A stretch of 64,000 bases of DNA from Paralvinella palmiformis (taxonomy: Eukaryota > Annelida > Polychaeta > Terebellida > Alvinellidae). The DNA is taken from contig JAODUP010000360.1 of NCBI GenBank assembly GCA_025642065.1, forward strand, positions 1 to 64,000, in the 5' to 3' direction. The notes beneath the pieces are model-generated. The model was given only the letters and a program-made list of their open reading frames with translations. It searched no databases and was not told the origin of the DNA. A program made the position numbers and the translations under genes. Numbering within the stretch: position 1 is the stretch's first letter; every line of letters starts with the position of its first letter. Positions 1 through 12,208 of the stretch are shown piece by piece.

Positions 1-123
1 CAGACGTTGATTTGCGTTTTTGTTTTGCTGGTTTATGTGTGTGTATTATGCGGGGTGTTTATGTGGTCGTGTTGTTTATGCGTGTGGTTTTTGGTGTGTG
101 TTTATGCGTGTGTATGTATGCGT

Positions 124-330
124 GTGTGTGTATGCGTGTGTGTTTATGCGTGTGTGTTTATGCGTGTGTGTTTATGCGTGTGTGTTTATGCGTGTGTGTT
201 TATGCGTGTGTGTTTATGCGTGTGTGTTTATGCGTGTGTGTTTATGCGTGTGTGTTTATGCGTGTGTGTTTTTGCGTGTGTGTTTTTGCGTGTGTGTTTA
301 TGTGTGTGTTTATGTGTGTGTGTGTATAAT
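124..330. repeat. 14-bp GT-rich tandem repeat
   Basis: About eleven head-to-tail copies of TTTATGCGTGTGTG with a few substitutions, fading into (TG)n on both sides. The open frames across it (CVCVYACVFMR repeats) exist only because the unit lacks stop codons on this strand. It abuts a short (TA)n run at about 335-357. Confidence 0.9.
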
Positions 331-357
331 TATGCTATATATATATATATATATATA

Positions 358-1352
358 TTTATGTGTTTATGTGTTTATGTGTTTATGTGTTTATGTGTTT
401 ATGTGTTTATGTGTTTATGTGTTTATGTGTTTATGTGTTTATGTGTTTATGTGTTTATGTGTTTATGTGTTTATGTGTTTATGTGTTTATGTGTTTATGT
501 GTTTATGTGTTTATGTGTTTATGTGTTTATGTGTTTATGTGTTTATGTGTTTATGTGTTTATGTGTTTATGTGTTTATGTGTTTATGTGTTTATGTGTTT
601 ATGTGTTTATGTGTTTATGTGTTTATGTGTTTATGTGTTTATGTGTTTATGTGTTTATGTGTTTATGTGTTTATGTGTTTATGTGTTTATGTGTTTATGT
701 GTTTATGTGTTTATGTGTTTATGTGTTTATGTGTTTATGTGTTTATGTGTTTATGTGTTTATGTGTTTATGTGTTTATGTGTTTATGTGTTTATGTGTTT
801 ATGTGTTTATGTGTTTATGTGTTTATGTGTTTATGTGTTTATGTGTTTATGTGTTTATGTGTTTATGTGTTTATGTGTTTATGTGTTTATGTGTTTATGT
901 GTTTATGTGTTTATGTGTTTATGTGTTTATGTGTTTATGTGTTTATGTGTTTATGTGTTTATGTGTTTATGTGTTTATGTGTTTATGTGTTTATGTGTTT
1001 ATGTGTTTATGTGTTTATGTGTTTATGTGTTTATGTGTTTATGTGTTTATGTGTTTATGTGTTTATGTGTTTATGTGTTTATGTGTTTATGTGTTTATGT
1101 GTTTATGTGTTTATGTGTTTATGTGTTTATGTGTTTATGTGTTTATGTGTTTATGTGTTTATGTGTTTATGTGTTTATGTGTTTATGTGTTTATGTGTTT
1201 ATGTGTTTATGTGTTTATGTGTTTATGTGTTTATGTGTTTATGTGTTTATGTGTTTATGTGTTTATGTGTTTATGTGTTTATGTGTTTATGTGTTTATGT
1301 GTTTATGTGTTTATGTGTTTATGTGTTTATGTGTTTATGTGTTTATGTGTTT
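358..1352. repeat. ~1 kb homogeneous octamer array (TTTATGTG)n
   Basis: Roughly 124 copies of TTTATGTG with no variant that I can see between the (TA)n run on the left and the break at TTTAGGTGGG on the right. Because 8 is not a multiple of 3, all three + frames translate to the same 8-residue cycle FMCLCVYV with no stop, which creates 440-540 codon spurious ORFs. Such uniformity suggests very recent expansion, or assembly extrapolation across the array. Confidence 0.95.
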
Positions 1353-1611
1353 AGGTGGGTGTTTTGTGCGTTGCTGTGTATTATGCGTGCGTGCGTGTGT
1401 ATTATGCGTGCGTGCGTGTGTATTAGGGTGCGTGCGTGTGTATTGTGCGTGCGTGCGTGTATTGTGTGTGGTGTGTCTGCGGCGTGTGTTGTGCGTGCGT
1501 GTGTATGTGTGTGCGTGTGTGTGTATTGTGCGTGCGTGCGTGTGTGTTATTGTGCGTGCGTGCGTGCGTGTTATTGTGCGTGCGTGCGTGCGTGTGTGCG
1601 TGTGTGTGTTT
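1353..1611. repeat. Degenerate (GTGCGTGC)/(TG)n tract
   Basis: Alternating purine-pyrimidine GT/GC sequence (GTGCGTGCGTGTGTATT-like units) linking the octamer array to the first duplicated segment. No gene is visible. The 86-codon minus ORF here is THTHAR low-complexity translation. Confidence 0.85.
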
Positions 1612-2352
1612 TATGGTACATAGTAAGAGGCAACAGGCACAGAGCATCGACATATCTAAACATCCTTCGAAACCTACCTCCATAAATCTAAATACAACTA
1701 TACATACATCAATCTAAAAATAAAATGTTCCATACCTCCACATATTGATAAATGTGTACGTATACCTAAGCATGTATCTGGTCTACTCATCAGCCTGTGC
1801 GAACCAGCTAATTCGCTTTTCGTACGCGACAAATATGTCACGCCCACAGGAAAGCGGCTACATGCAGGCTACGTACAAAAAGCGGAAGCACGTAAAAAAC
1901 ATACCATTTGATAACACAGCTCGCAACAAACAACACGTGCGTGTGGTTCAATGGTGACTTGCTACATACATATCATAAACTATTTTGACACCACAGTTTA
2001 CATTCAACAGTAATTTTCTGTGATCCAAAAGAAACCTGTATATAAAGCATTTCGACACATCAGATGCTTACCTCAGCTTTATTCTGGGTTCGAATAACTG
2101 AATAAATCCTACCTATATGAACCATGCATGTATCAATACACGTCCGACTGGTCTGGCGTCGAAGTTCTTCTCTAACCTAAGTGAAAATTCAAGCCCTATA
2201 TATAGCCCCAGCGTGTCAACAAACATTACAGTTTGTTCATAACAAAGAGAATGTACACTAACGCAGTATGGACTCACTAAAGCGATTAAACTAAAATAAA
2301 AACAAAGTAGCAATACCGCACAATGGATTATTACTGGACTAGAACGAAATAT
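1612..2352 (+). repeat. Segmental duplication, copy 1 (~740 bp)
   Basis: The segment from GGTACATA...GAGGCAACAGGCACAG to ...GGACTAGAACGAAATAT recurs 1309 bp downstream with scattered substitutions, a 4-bp indel (GCAT near 2127) and a 6-bp indel (near 1690). Short ORFs of 66-70 codons on both strands are shared by the two copies, but that is expected of a recent duplication and is not evidence of coding. The first ~60 bp vaguely resemble the 3' end of the SINE at 47374-47887 (AAGGCACAGGCACAGAG). Confidence 0.9.
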
Positions 2353-2920
2353 CGTCTCAAACCTGAGTAAATACTATGATTTACTCGAACCTAACAGCTA
2401 ACCCTCATACGTTTCCGTTCATCAGTAAGGGAACGTTCATTTACGCTTAATTTAGCGTCCCTAAGTATATGCAGTTAGGTGTGGTGGGATCTAAATTAAG
2501 GCGCCTATCCACTTGATCTATTTGATCCATGGTCGAGAACAGCGGATTTCAGGCAGATCTCCGATAATGCGAATGACACGTCGGGATTATAATAGCTATC
2601 AATTTAACAAATTTCCTATATCAGTGTAATCTAATTACTCATAATATGGGAAAAAACTCTGTCCGCAGCTTAATACCCATGGAGATGCCTGCCGGAGTAA
2701 CAAACGACTCCAGGAGTATAAATCCATCAAGCAGCATTGTATGATTTAATAGGTCGTTTCGCCAGACCACATAAGAGGACAACAATATAGATTCTACATT
2801 ATACATAACAAAGCTAATAAACTCAAATATGTTGTAATAACGACATAACTTTCTTACATTGGGTAATAAGGAATCTGGATGGAAATAGATAAGATGTCTG
2901 GCACGGGCAATGTGCGTTTT
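2353..2920. other. Single-copy spacer between the duplicated segments
   Basis: Non-repetitive sequence of moderate GC content. A 110-codon minus-strand frame (2639-2971) runs out of the spacer into the second copy; its sequence matches nothing I recognise and it has no convincing start context, so it is not called as a gene. Confidence 0.6.
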
Positions 2921-3660
2921 AGGGTACATATAAAGAGGCAACAGGCACAGAGCATCAACATATCTAAACATCCTTCGAAACCTACCTCCATAAATCTAAA
3001 TACAAATACAACTATACATACATTAATCTAAAATAAAATGTTCCATACCTCCACATATTAATAGATGTGTGCGTATACCTAAGCATGTGTCTGGTCTACT
3101 CATCAGCCTGTGGGAACCAGCTAATTCGCTTTTCGTACGCGACAAATATGTCACGCCCACAGGAAAGCGGCTACATGCAGGCTACGTACAAAAAGCGGAA
3201 GCACGTAAAAAACATACCATTTGATACCACAGCTCGCAACAAACAACACGTGCGTGTGGTTCAATGGTGACTTGCTACATACATATCATAAACTATTTTG
3301 ACACCACAGTTTACATTCAACAGTAATTTTCTGTGGTCCAAAAGAAACCTGTATATAAAGCATTTCGACACATCAGATGCTTACCTCAGCTTTATTCTGG
3401 GTTCGAATAACTGAATAAATCCTACCTATATGAACCATGTATCAATACACGTCCGACTGGTCTGGCGTCGAATTTCTTCTCTAACCTAAGTGAAAATTCA
3501 AGCCCTATATATAGCCTCAGCGTGTTAACAAACATTACAGTTTGTTCATAACAAAGAGAATGTACACTAACACAGTTTGGACTCACTAAAGCGATTAAAC
3601 TAAAATAAAAACAAAGTAGCAATACCGCACAATGGATTATTACTGGACTAGAACGAAATA

Positions 3661-3661
<1 letters not shown>
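2921..3661 (+). repeat. Segmental duplication, copy 2 (~740 bp)
   Basis: Direct repeat of 1612-2352 in the same orientation. Homology on the left begins within TGTGCGTTTTAGGGTACATA, mirroring the GT-rich end in front of copy 1. On the right it stops at AGAACGAAATAT, where a (TA)n(TG)n microsatellite starts. Only copy 2 carries that microsatellite at its right edge. Confidence 0.9.
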
Positions 3662-3712
<51 letters not shown>

Positions 3713-3758
3713 TTGTGTTTGTGTGTATGTGTTTATGTGTGTGTTTGTGTGTGTGTAT

Positions 3759-3792
<34 letters not shown>

Positions 3793-3850
3793 GTGGTGTG
3801 TGTGTGTGTGTGTGTGTGTCTGTGCGTGTATATGTGTGCGTGTGCGTTGA
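3662..3850. repeat. Compound (TA)n(TG)n microsatellite
   Basis: About 48 bp of TA followed by about 140 bp of TG with GG/GC/TT interruptions. ORFs on both strands here (IYIYIY, THTHTH) are artefacts. Confidence 0.95.
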
Positions 3851-3854
3851 TGGA

Positions 3855-5149
3855 GTGGATCATTGGCTACTTCTGAACAAATTATTAAATTTAGATCCAT
3901 CATCATTATCTGTCCTTTTATGAAGCTGATTGATGTCATCTGTTTAAGAGACATATTTCAGAGATAGAGGCCAGCCTATGAAGGTAAATCCAGGTTTCTA
4001 TTTGTCAACATTCATTTTAAAGATCAGTAGCTCCTTCAACCACCATAAAACAAAAACCCAATATTTAAGCTTCATCTTTTAACCAAGAGACTGGCTAATT
4101 TTCTCGCCGTCATATACAACGCGAACCTTAAGCACTTTAACTCACCATTTCAAATTCTATAAGGATCATTTCGGAGTAGATCTTGAATTTATTTTCAGAC
4201 TGAGACGAACACGATCTGCTTGGTGAGATGTTCAATGTTATAAGTGTTTTAAGCTCATTGAAGTTAACTGTTTGTCTCGGATGACATCTATCAACTCTGA
4301 TAGTAATCGAGTGACAACGAACGATTTGTTTGTTATTAAACTGGTACAGTCGACAATTCCGTGAACGTCACGTGTATCCCTGAAGATCTAAGGAAATAAT
4401 AATTACGATAAAAATATGTAACACGTTGCTAATATTTAATGTCTTTCAGATTCCTTAATTCCATAGATCTTGAGAGGATCAGTATACTAAAGTTAATCGA
4501 TTAAATAAACGTGACAATTATAATCTATTCAGAAATAATTTAAATGTGACTCTGAGTTGTTTCAAAGCTTAAGAGATAAAGTAATATTTCACAATTCCGT
4601 TTTGATCGTTATATTTGAAGTTAGCCCAGTACTTAAAGAGCTCATTTTTCTTTAGATGTTTTAATTAATAGTATTAATTAAAAATTACTGTTTATTAAAG
4701 ATGCTGACACAGAATTCACTATAGTTTGTCAGAATATTATTTTAATATTTTGTATTCAATTATTCAGTCAAATTGTGGCAGTTCTCTATTTGATATTGTT
4801 TAACTTATTATTAACACTTTTGTTATATTACATTATGTTATAATACTTACGTAATTCAAATATTACAAACGAAATAAATGTAAATAAATGAATAAGAAAC
4901 AAAATTAATTATCTAATAATAATAATAATAATAATAATAATCCGACCCCTACCTTTCTTTGCGGGATGTTTCCCTAAGACGTGACCCCAGTGTCGAGATT
5001 AAACAAACCACTCACACAATTCCACTTTTATTTATTGAATAGGTGAATAATTAGAATAAATTAAAACTTTAAAAGAGACTACGAACTTCTATTCTCAGCC
5101 GGCAACATGTGCTGTAAATCTGGGACTGTTAGAGTAGATTTATGATCCT
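3855..5149. other. AT-rich noncoding stretch
   Basis: No supported gene. It contains a near-perfect 25-nt palindrome at 4659-4683 (arms of 12 nt, TTTTAATTAATA and its complement, separated by one G) and an (AAT)n run at 4914-4941. Confidence 0.7.
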
Positions 5150-5570
5150 AAACACAGCTAACTGTAACCACCCTATCTTATTAGATGACTTCAGTTTTCA
5201 AATTGGCTATCTAATTCCTGCAGGTATTCAGATAGACTGTCACTGATAGATGTGTAAGTTTTCAGCAAAACCTTGATGTAGATACGATCTGTTGCTGGAA
5301 GTTAATATAGTTTTTGAAGAATTGAGGTTGATATAATGTTTCTTGCTACACGAGCTGGTTAATTTTGAATTTCGCTGAAGGCGATTAATATCATAATCAG
5401 ATACGCCACATAATGGGGGGGGGGTATAATAGTCTATACAATATATAACAAAGGCATGTATCACTGTAGCAAGTGTTTTGGGCGTCAATAATGTTTTTAG
5501 ACGGTGAATTGTTTTTACAAAGTAGTGAAAAGCTCGGTATACTGATGTGACATATTCATTCATATTATTA
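5150..5570 (-). mobile_element. Degraded LINE fragment (CR1/L2-like ORF2 C-terminus)
   Basis: The minus-strand frame from 5563 reads RLKTLLTPKTLATVIHAFV, then YCIDYYTPPPLCGV and INRLQRNSK. This matches the layout of the region after the reverse transcriptase domain in CR1/L2-type LINEs (IRKYL..DATKTLVHAFV..RLDYCNALL.G.....LQRVQN). After a frameshift the conserved block continues as LPATDRIYIKVLLKTYTSI (normally HWLPV..RI.YKILL.TYK.L). The RT core itself is absent, and frameshifts show it is dead. No 3' tail is recognisable. Confidence 0.7.
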
Positions 5571-6970
5571 TTTTTTTCTTTCCCAAAACAAATCTGTATT
5601 TTTTACTAACCTATTAGAGATAATGAAAGATTCACCAATCTGTAATACTGGTATCTTTAAGGGTTTGATATAATATGGTCAAAACAAATAGATAACATTT
5701 GTGTTATCATCATTCAATATTAGAATAGTTTAAATCATCCGTAACTGAGTATCAGTCTCAGGATCCAGTGATACCTATAATTGTGTGTGTCCTTTGTCAT
5801 ATTTAAGATCATATTGCTGAGACAATGATCCAAAGATGTCCTGGAGTGGTTTATTTGTGATTAAATTATTATTAACGAATCTTAACTCTTAAATGATGTT
5901 ATATGCGATTTATCTGAACTATTCAATAATGTTTATATGGGATTTTAAGAGTAAAAACGTCATTTACGCCCGGTAAAATTTTGTCAGATGAATAATGTTA
6001 ATTGCCAATGAGATGAATAGTAGGTTTATAAAGAAATTACATTCTGTAGTAAAATAATGATACTCTTTTGTGTTTATTTAAAAACATTATGTCTCAAGTT
6101 AAAAGTTGACGTTTATTAATAACAAACACGCGAAATATAAAACACAAGCTGATAAAAAGGTTTGTGGTCTACTTTCAAAATACCCAGTTCATGTAATTTA
6201 AGTCATGAATCTCATTGTGCCATAAGATTTATATAATGAAATAGTATTTTTTAAATTGATTTCGTTTAATTTCTATGTATCTGATGAGCCTGAAAATTGC
6301 AAACCTTTATAAAGATAACAAAGTTCATAAACATTCCACATTAATGGGACATAAGATAGATTCAAATACTGACAGGTGATGATGAGCTGTTTGATGATCG
6401 AGTTGACTTTGATGTATGTGGTGCTTACCATTTAGAGATAAATATACAAAGTTATTTCTGAGTGGTGAGGGAGGTCTGAGACAGATATATCCAAGGTCGT
6501 ACGATGACAAAAATGTCAGGGAAATCGGAAATATTCAGTACAAATTTGTTATTCCGAGTGATACCACATTATGATACGATTATCGCCTGATCAGACACTG
6601 CCCTGTACTCCCACCACCCGACAAATAAGGTCGGCAGTCCGTATCTGAAATCTCTTTCACAATTTAATGGCATAATTGCGACTAACTGTAGTCATATTAA
6701 TACTTTAAGAAATAGTCTGTTCCTTATACACAAGGTACAACCGGTTACTTTTATGCGACTGAATAAAGATTATATGAGATAATTAGTCGTTTGTAAATTT
6801 ATTTAGCAGATTTATATTAACACCATTTTATAACAATGTGAAAACGTCCATGATTACGGAGATAATATAAACTTAGTATCACTTGGTTCTACCTAACATC
6901 AATTATGGTTATGGTGTGGGTGTTGGCATTTGTAAGTGCTAAATGTAGATATTTCTCGGCAAATTAATTA
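5571..6970. other. AT-rich noncoding stretch
   Basis: No gene, RNA gene or clear repeat seen. Open frames are short and compositionally random. Confidence 0.6.
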
Positions 6971-6971
6971 A

Positions 6972-7250
6972 CAGAAACGTGTAGACTGGGATGTGTGTAG
7001 ACTAGGGTGTGTGTAGACTGGGGTTTGTGTAGAGTGTAGACTGTAGATTGGAATGTGTATAGATCGGGATGTATGTAGACCGGGATGTATGTAGACTGTG
7101 ATGTATGTAGACTTAGATGTGTGTAGAGTGTAGACTTTAGATTGGGATGTGTATAGATCGGGATGTATTTAGACCGGGATGTATGTAGACCGGGATGTGT
7201 GTAGACTGTGATGTATGTAGACTGGGGTGTGTCCATAGACTGATATATGT
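6972..7250. repeat. 16-bp minisatellite
   Basis: Degenerate tandem copies of TAGACTGGGATGTGTG/TAGACCGGGATGTATG, with a longer higher-order duplication (the blocks around TAGAGTGTAGACT.TAGATTGG at about 7030 and 7125). The minus 90-codon frame (THPSLHTSQSTY-like) is its translation. Confidence 0.9.
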
Positions 7251-7563
7251 AGACATTCTAGGATGATGAAGTGTGATATCATTGTTCCAAAACTTAATAA
7301 CATTTTTGTTATATTAAAGTATACCAGACATTAACTGTAGATGTTTTTAGTTTATGTCTCAAATTGTTTTTATTATAATGGACATAAACTGCTATAAACG
7401 AAATAATATCGTCCTTGTTTCTGTACACTTATTATTACAGATATGAGAAATATATACCGTCAGTGAAATAGGTAAGTCGCCTTCTTTTACTAATACAGAA
7501 ACTGGTAACTATTAACTATTAATGTACTTTAAATTAAGTGTGTATATGTATGGTGTGTGTGAG

Positions 7564-7564
<1 letters not shown>

Positions 7565-7627
<63 letters not shown>
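7565..7627. repeat. (TA)n microsatellite
   Basis: About 31 uninterrupted TA units following a short GTGTGTGAGT. Confidence 0.95.
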
Positions 7628-7631
<4 letters not shown>

Positions 7632-9754
7632 CAAGCGTGGTTCACTATCCTTTACAAATGCATGTCTTGTTACTGAAGTTTTAGTTATTTAATAAATACG
7701 TCGTGAAATTATAAATAAATTAATGTGAAGATTCTCTCATCATAAAAAAACAGTATACCGAGTAGTGGCAGGTTATTTTAATAAAAGGAAATTAATATAG
7801 GACTTATATTAATTTAGAACAGTAATTAATAATTATTCAACTTATTAGCACTTAATGTAATACATTAATAGTTATCAGTTTATTTATTAGTAAAAGAAGA
7901 TGATTTATCTATTGCACTGTTGGTATCCAACCGAAAACCCTCGATTTGAATTAATCCACCGGATATTCATAGTTTACCTAATGAGTGAGTTTACTAACAA
8001 TAAGTACTAGGTTGGAGAGTGATAGCTTTTATGTGTTTTATTCCCGTATAAATATCAACCGGAACTTGATGATTGTGCCTTTGTGGAAGTCCCTATATTG
8101 GAGATAGAGAGATATGCCAGTGCACCATTTAGCCATTGGTCTTATTATATGATCATAGATAGATTGGAGCAGATTTAAAACAGGTACAACATCGTAACAA
8201 ATCAATGGATTTTACGAGGATTACGATTTTATTACGGTGGCTCAAAACGTACCATAAAACTAGCTATTACAAACCAGTAAAAGAATATGACTCGGTATCT
8301 AAAAAAATCGAAATGTTGAAGCATCATAAGTTTCAATCAAACCCTCAATCACTTATGTATAATATAGGATATAACTAAGACTCTCTATAATCCCTCAAAT
8401 TATCACGCAGTAATTCTTTTATGTATTAAGGAGTGATAATGTAAGTAAAAGTGAATATAACGTGATTTATGTTTTTATTCATATCTACAACATCCAAAAT
8501 ACGACAACATTTTAACCGAATAATGAAGATGGAATGAACCGAATTCCAGTCCGGATAATCTCTATTAATAAATTAATAAGCTAAGTGTCACGGTAATGGT
8601 CACAACTCACCGGATGTTAATTCAATTAACATCCAAATTATGGACAGACAACAACGTTTTATAATAATCCATAATTTCGTATAATCGTTAAAATAATTGT
8701 AATAAGTTATTGTTGATGACAGCGTACCTGCAAAACATAATGAGTTGATCAAGACGGATATCGATTATAAGACTATATTAGACTCTAGTTTTTTTTCTCA
8801 TAATCTATAGACTTAACTAGATTATCAATAGATAATGGCTACAATCTGAAGTACATTATGAAGTGATAGATTACGTTATTTAATCATGCATGACAGACAG
8901 GTCAGACAAAAGAACAAAGAATTACTGGCTTAAGCCGTGACAACAATATCTGAATAATTCATCAGGGGTCTGAAAATAAAATAGGTGATTTAATATTAAT
9001 ATCAACTGATATTCTCTTATTTGTTTTATCTCATGAATATGAAATTGAAAAAAAACCTGATTTCCCGTGTGTACGACGAATGGACACATCTTCGTTCCAG
9101 TTATCCCCCTCCTCTCGTGTCTACATGAAAGTAATGAGATGAGACATTTTATTTACCGTCCTCGAGTAGTTTTTACAAGTTCTACTCCGTATTTAATTTA
9201 ATCCCAGTTAAAAAAGACCAATCCCTTCTAAGTCGTCAGCTGAGAAATATAATTTTGAATAATTTTTTTAATAATTTCCTTTATGTAAACAAACATCTGA
9301 GCTGATCTCTTACTCCAGTATACTATATTCTAAGTCACTAAGGAATACTTCCGTCTTCACATTGACCCGATATCAATAGAGGAAGCTATGACAGAATCAA
9401 CTTCTACAAATATTTCTTCTAGATTTTATCAAAAAAACAATGCTCCTTTATTTACGTGTGATAGTTAGCCGAGGAACAACAACAAACTTCAAACGCTTAT
9501 TGGGCATATAAAGAAAATAAATGCTGCCATGGAATCCAGTACAGATTATGCAAAATGTTCATAAGCCAAAGATTTATCAGATAACTATTGAAGTTCAATG
9601 ATGGAACTTTGAAACAGTTAAACCAATAAGAACATTAGTAAATCTTCTCTGTATCATTGACTAATAATTCATCTCCGTGAAGTTGTTAGGGAATACAAAC
9701 TGTAGCCATAAAGTGTATTGAACCATTGACTGTGTAACTCGGCATTAACACTAT
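7628..9754. other. AT-rich noncoding stretch
   Basis: No supported gene. One notable site: a 23-nt inverted repeat at 8612-8634 (GGATGTTAATT, central C, AATTAACATCC). Otherwise nothing recognised. Confidence 0.6.
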
Positions 9755-9832
9755 ATGTATGTGCGTGTGTATGTGTGTGTGTGCGTATGTGTATATGTGC
9801 GTACGTGTGTATGCGTGTGTGTGTGTGTGCGA
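9755..9832. repeat. Imperfect (GT)n microsatellite
   Basis: GTGCGTGTGTATGTGTGTG-type alternating tract; overlapping ORFs on both strands are artefacts of it. Confidence 0.9.
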
Positions 9833-9834
9833 TT

Positions 9835-10674
9835 CTAATGATATTTGTTGGTGATGCATCATATATTTTCAACGATGACATAATAAAATATCTAATATCT
9901 ATCTATATCCATATATCAAATAGAAGCTTTTATATAGATGTCATTAAATTAATGCGATCATTTTATTGTGTCATTATCGTATATTCAGTTGGTTGTAGTT
10001 AACTATGATTTATGATTGGCAGAACTCTGCTAATCTGATGGAAGTTTATATTGACAATTTATTGCGCAATAAGATTACGAAAGATAATTATCTTCCCCAG
10101 TTAATAACTAGATGTGATGTTGTTATTAAATGTAAATATTTTTGAAATATTTGACTATTGTGTGAACGACACACATATCGACGAGCTTGTGTATTAAAAA
10201 TAAATACAAATTGTACATTAGGATGGACATAAATTATAAATTTATATATGGTTACCGAAAAATTTCTGCTACTGTAGCTTTTTGTAATTTTATATACGAA
10301 ATGACGTAGCCGGTAAATACCATAAATAGGTTGACATCCATTTCTAAATATTTTACTATTTTAAATTTACATAAATGATTAACAAAACTTATTAGAATAA
10401 TTATATCAAACGTCATAAAGTAAACAAATATCGATATTATCGAAGTAATTGATCCAGACACACTATTTGTCTTCCAATCTATAGATGATCCAAGGACGAT
10501 TTGTTGTTGTCCATTAACCAAGACAAATCTGGAACATCGAATGATGGAGTCAGACTTATCGATCTAACTATGTATAACATTGCTGTATTTTATTAACCAA
10601 TAAAGATCTTTTCATGTGCATAATCTTATATCTTCTTGTGGAAAGTCACTTAATGTTAACTTATTAGTTTATTT
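9835..10674. other. AT-rich noncoding stretch
   Basis: An 89-codon minus frame (10252-10521) has an ordinary-looking composition but no motif, homology or start context that I can support. Nothing else is seen. Confidence 0.5.
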
Positions 10675-11155
10675 AACATCATTATATACAATATATTGAC
10701 TAATTAGTTGATCTAACATATTATATACATCCTGTTGACTTATTGATTCATCTAACACCATTATATATAACCTGTTAACTTATTATTTGACCTAGTATCA
10801 TTATATACAACATGTTGACGTATTAATAAATATAATATCATTATATACAACATGTTGATTTATTGTTTGATCTATCATCATTACATACAACATTTTGGCT
10901 AATACATTTATCTAACATTATTGTATACCACACGTTGACTTATTAATTGATCTAGCAGTATTATATATAACAATTTGACTTATTAATAGATCTAATATCA
11001 TTATATAGAACCTGTTGACTTATTGATTGATCTAATATCATTTTATAAAATAATCGGATGCATTAATAGAACTAATATCCTTATATAGAACATATTGATT
11101 TACTGATTGATCTAATATCATTATACACAACATATTGATTATACACAACAATATT
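10675..11155. repeat. 40-bp AT-rich minisatellite, ~12 diverged copies
   Basis: Tandem units built on CATTATATACAACATGTTGA plus TTTATTGATTGATCTAATAT, 40 bp each, with 10-25% divergence between copies by eye. Divergence makes this an older array than the octamer or 27-bp arrays elsewhere in the window. Confidence 0.85.
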
Positions 11156-11159
11156 AGAT

Positions 11160-11812
11160 TATTACTTCTGATTTCCGCCTTTTAATAAATAGTCAAACTT
11201 TTTGCAATTATCATATTATTTGTGAATATGTCTATTTGTAAATATTTGTCACAAAGAATCACTAACTTCTAAAGTCTGCAGCTAAATCGCCAGAGAACTA
11301 GAGGAAAACAACTTAGTTTGAAACAAAACACCCAATTTTGGTAAATTTGCTATTTAAAGTCACTGTTTAGTGTGACTATTAAAGGTTTTTACGTCAGCCA
11401 AAGAGTACTGATTCGTTGTATATTTTGAGCAACTGTCGATTCTCCGTTCATACATTTTTTTAACTTTGATCTTTTGCAATGAAATTAGCATATTTTTTAT
11501 ATGCGTCGAGTTCAAATCGGGTGATGAGCTTGTTACTACTCTTTTGGGCTTTGATCATGGTACACGTGAACTGGTTGATTAAATACAAGTGGATCAACGA
11601 TTCATCTTTGGTATCACAATGTCATTTGCTACAATTTAATAAGTAAGTTGACAGCAAATGAATCACTGGACTTGATATAATATATATTTTGTTTCATGCT
11701 TCTGTTTGAACACCTTTTCCGGGATCAGCTGTACTATGTCCTAGTAGAATGAATGATATATCGTTAATGACATATTAATATATTGATATGTGTGTAAACA
11801 ATGTTGAAAAAA

Positions 11813-11815
<3 letters not shown>
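11160..11815. other. Noncoding stretch
   Basis: Nothing recognised on either strand. Confidence 0.6.
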
Positions 11816-11879
<64 letters not shown>

Positions 11880-11911
11880 ATCGATAAGTAATTTAAGTTT
11901 TGTGTTTTAAA

Positions 11912-11976
<65 letters not shown>
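11816..11976. repeat. Twin (TA)n microsatellites
   Basis: Two (TA)n tracts (about 11816-11876 and 11919-11976) separated by 42 bp of unique sequence. Confidence 0.95.
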
Positions 11977-11981
<5 letters not shown>

Positions 11982-12123
11982 AAGTTCAATTAAAAAATCG
12001 ATATGTTTGGTGTACTTCATCTAATTGTCTTTTTTAATTTAACTAATAAAGTTAATGAATATAAATTTATATTTAGATAACTTCCACTAAGAATAGTTCT
12101 TGATAAATTTACATTTTCTTTAT

Positions 12124-12208
12124 CTACCTGTCTATCTATCTGTCTATCTATCTACCTATCTATCTGTCTATCTATCTACATATCTATCTAGTTATCTATC
12201 TATCTCTC
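12124..12208. repeat. (CTAT)n/(CTGT)n tetranucleotide array
   Basis: Interrupted CTATCTATCTGTCTAT units. The stretch from here to 12776 is otherwise unremarkable noncoding DNA. Confidence 0.9.

Noticed and set aside
358..1352. Telomeric repeat
   Set aside because: The unit TTTATGTG is not a known animal telomere motif (TTAGGG-type) and lies between internal sequences.
7..1623. 538-, 444- and 440-codon ORFs
   Set aside because: Translations of (TTTATGTG)n and (TG)n arrays that lack stops in any forward frame; no protein-like composition.
2639..2971. 110-codon minus ORF
   Set aside because: Spans the boundary of a duplicated segment, so it is unlikely to be an ancestral gene; no motif.
1745..3270. 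67-70 codon ORFs conserved between the two duplicated segments
   Set aside because: Conservation follows from the recent duplication; neither contains a motif, and opposite-strand frames are conserved equally.
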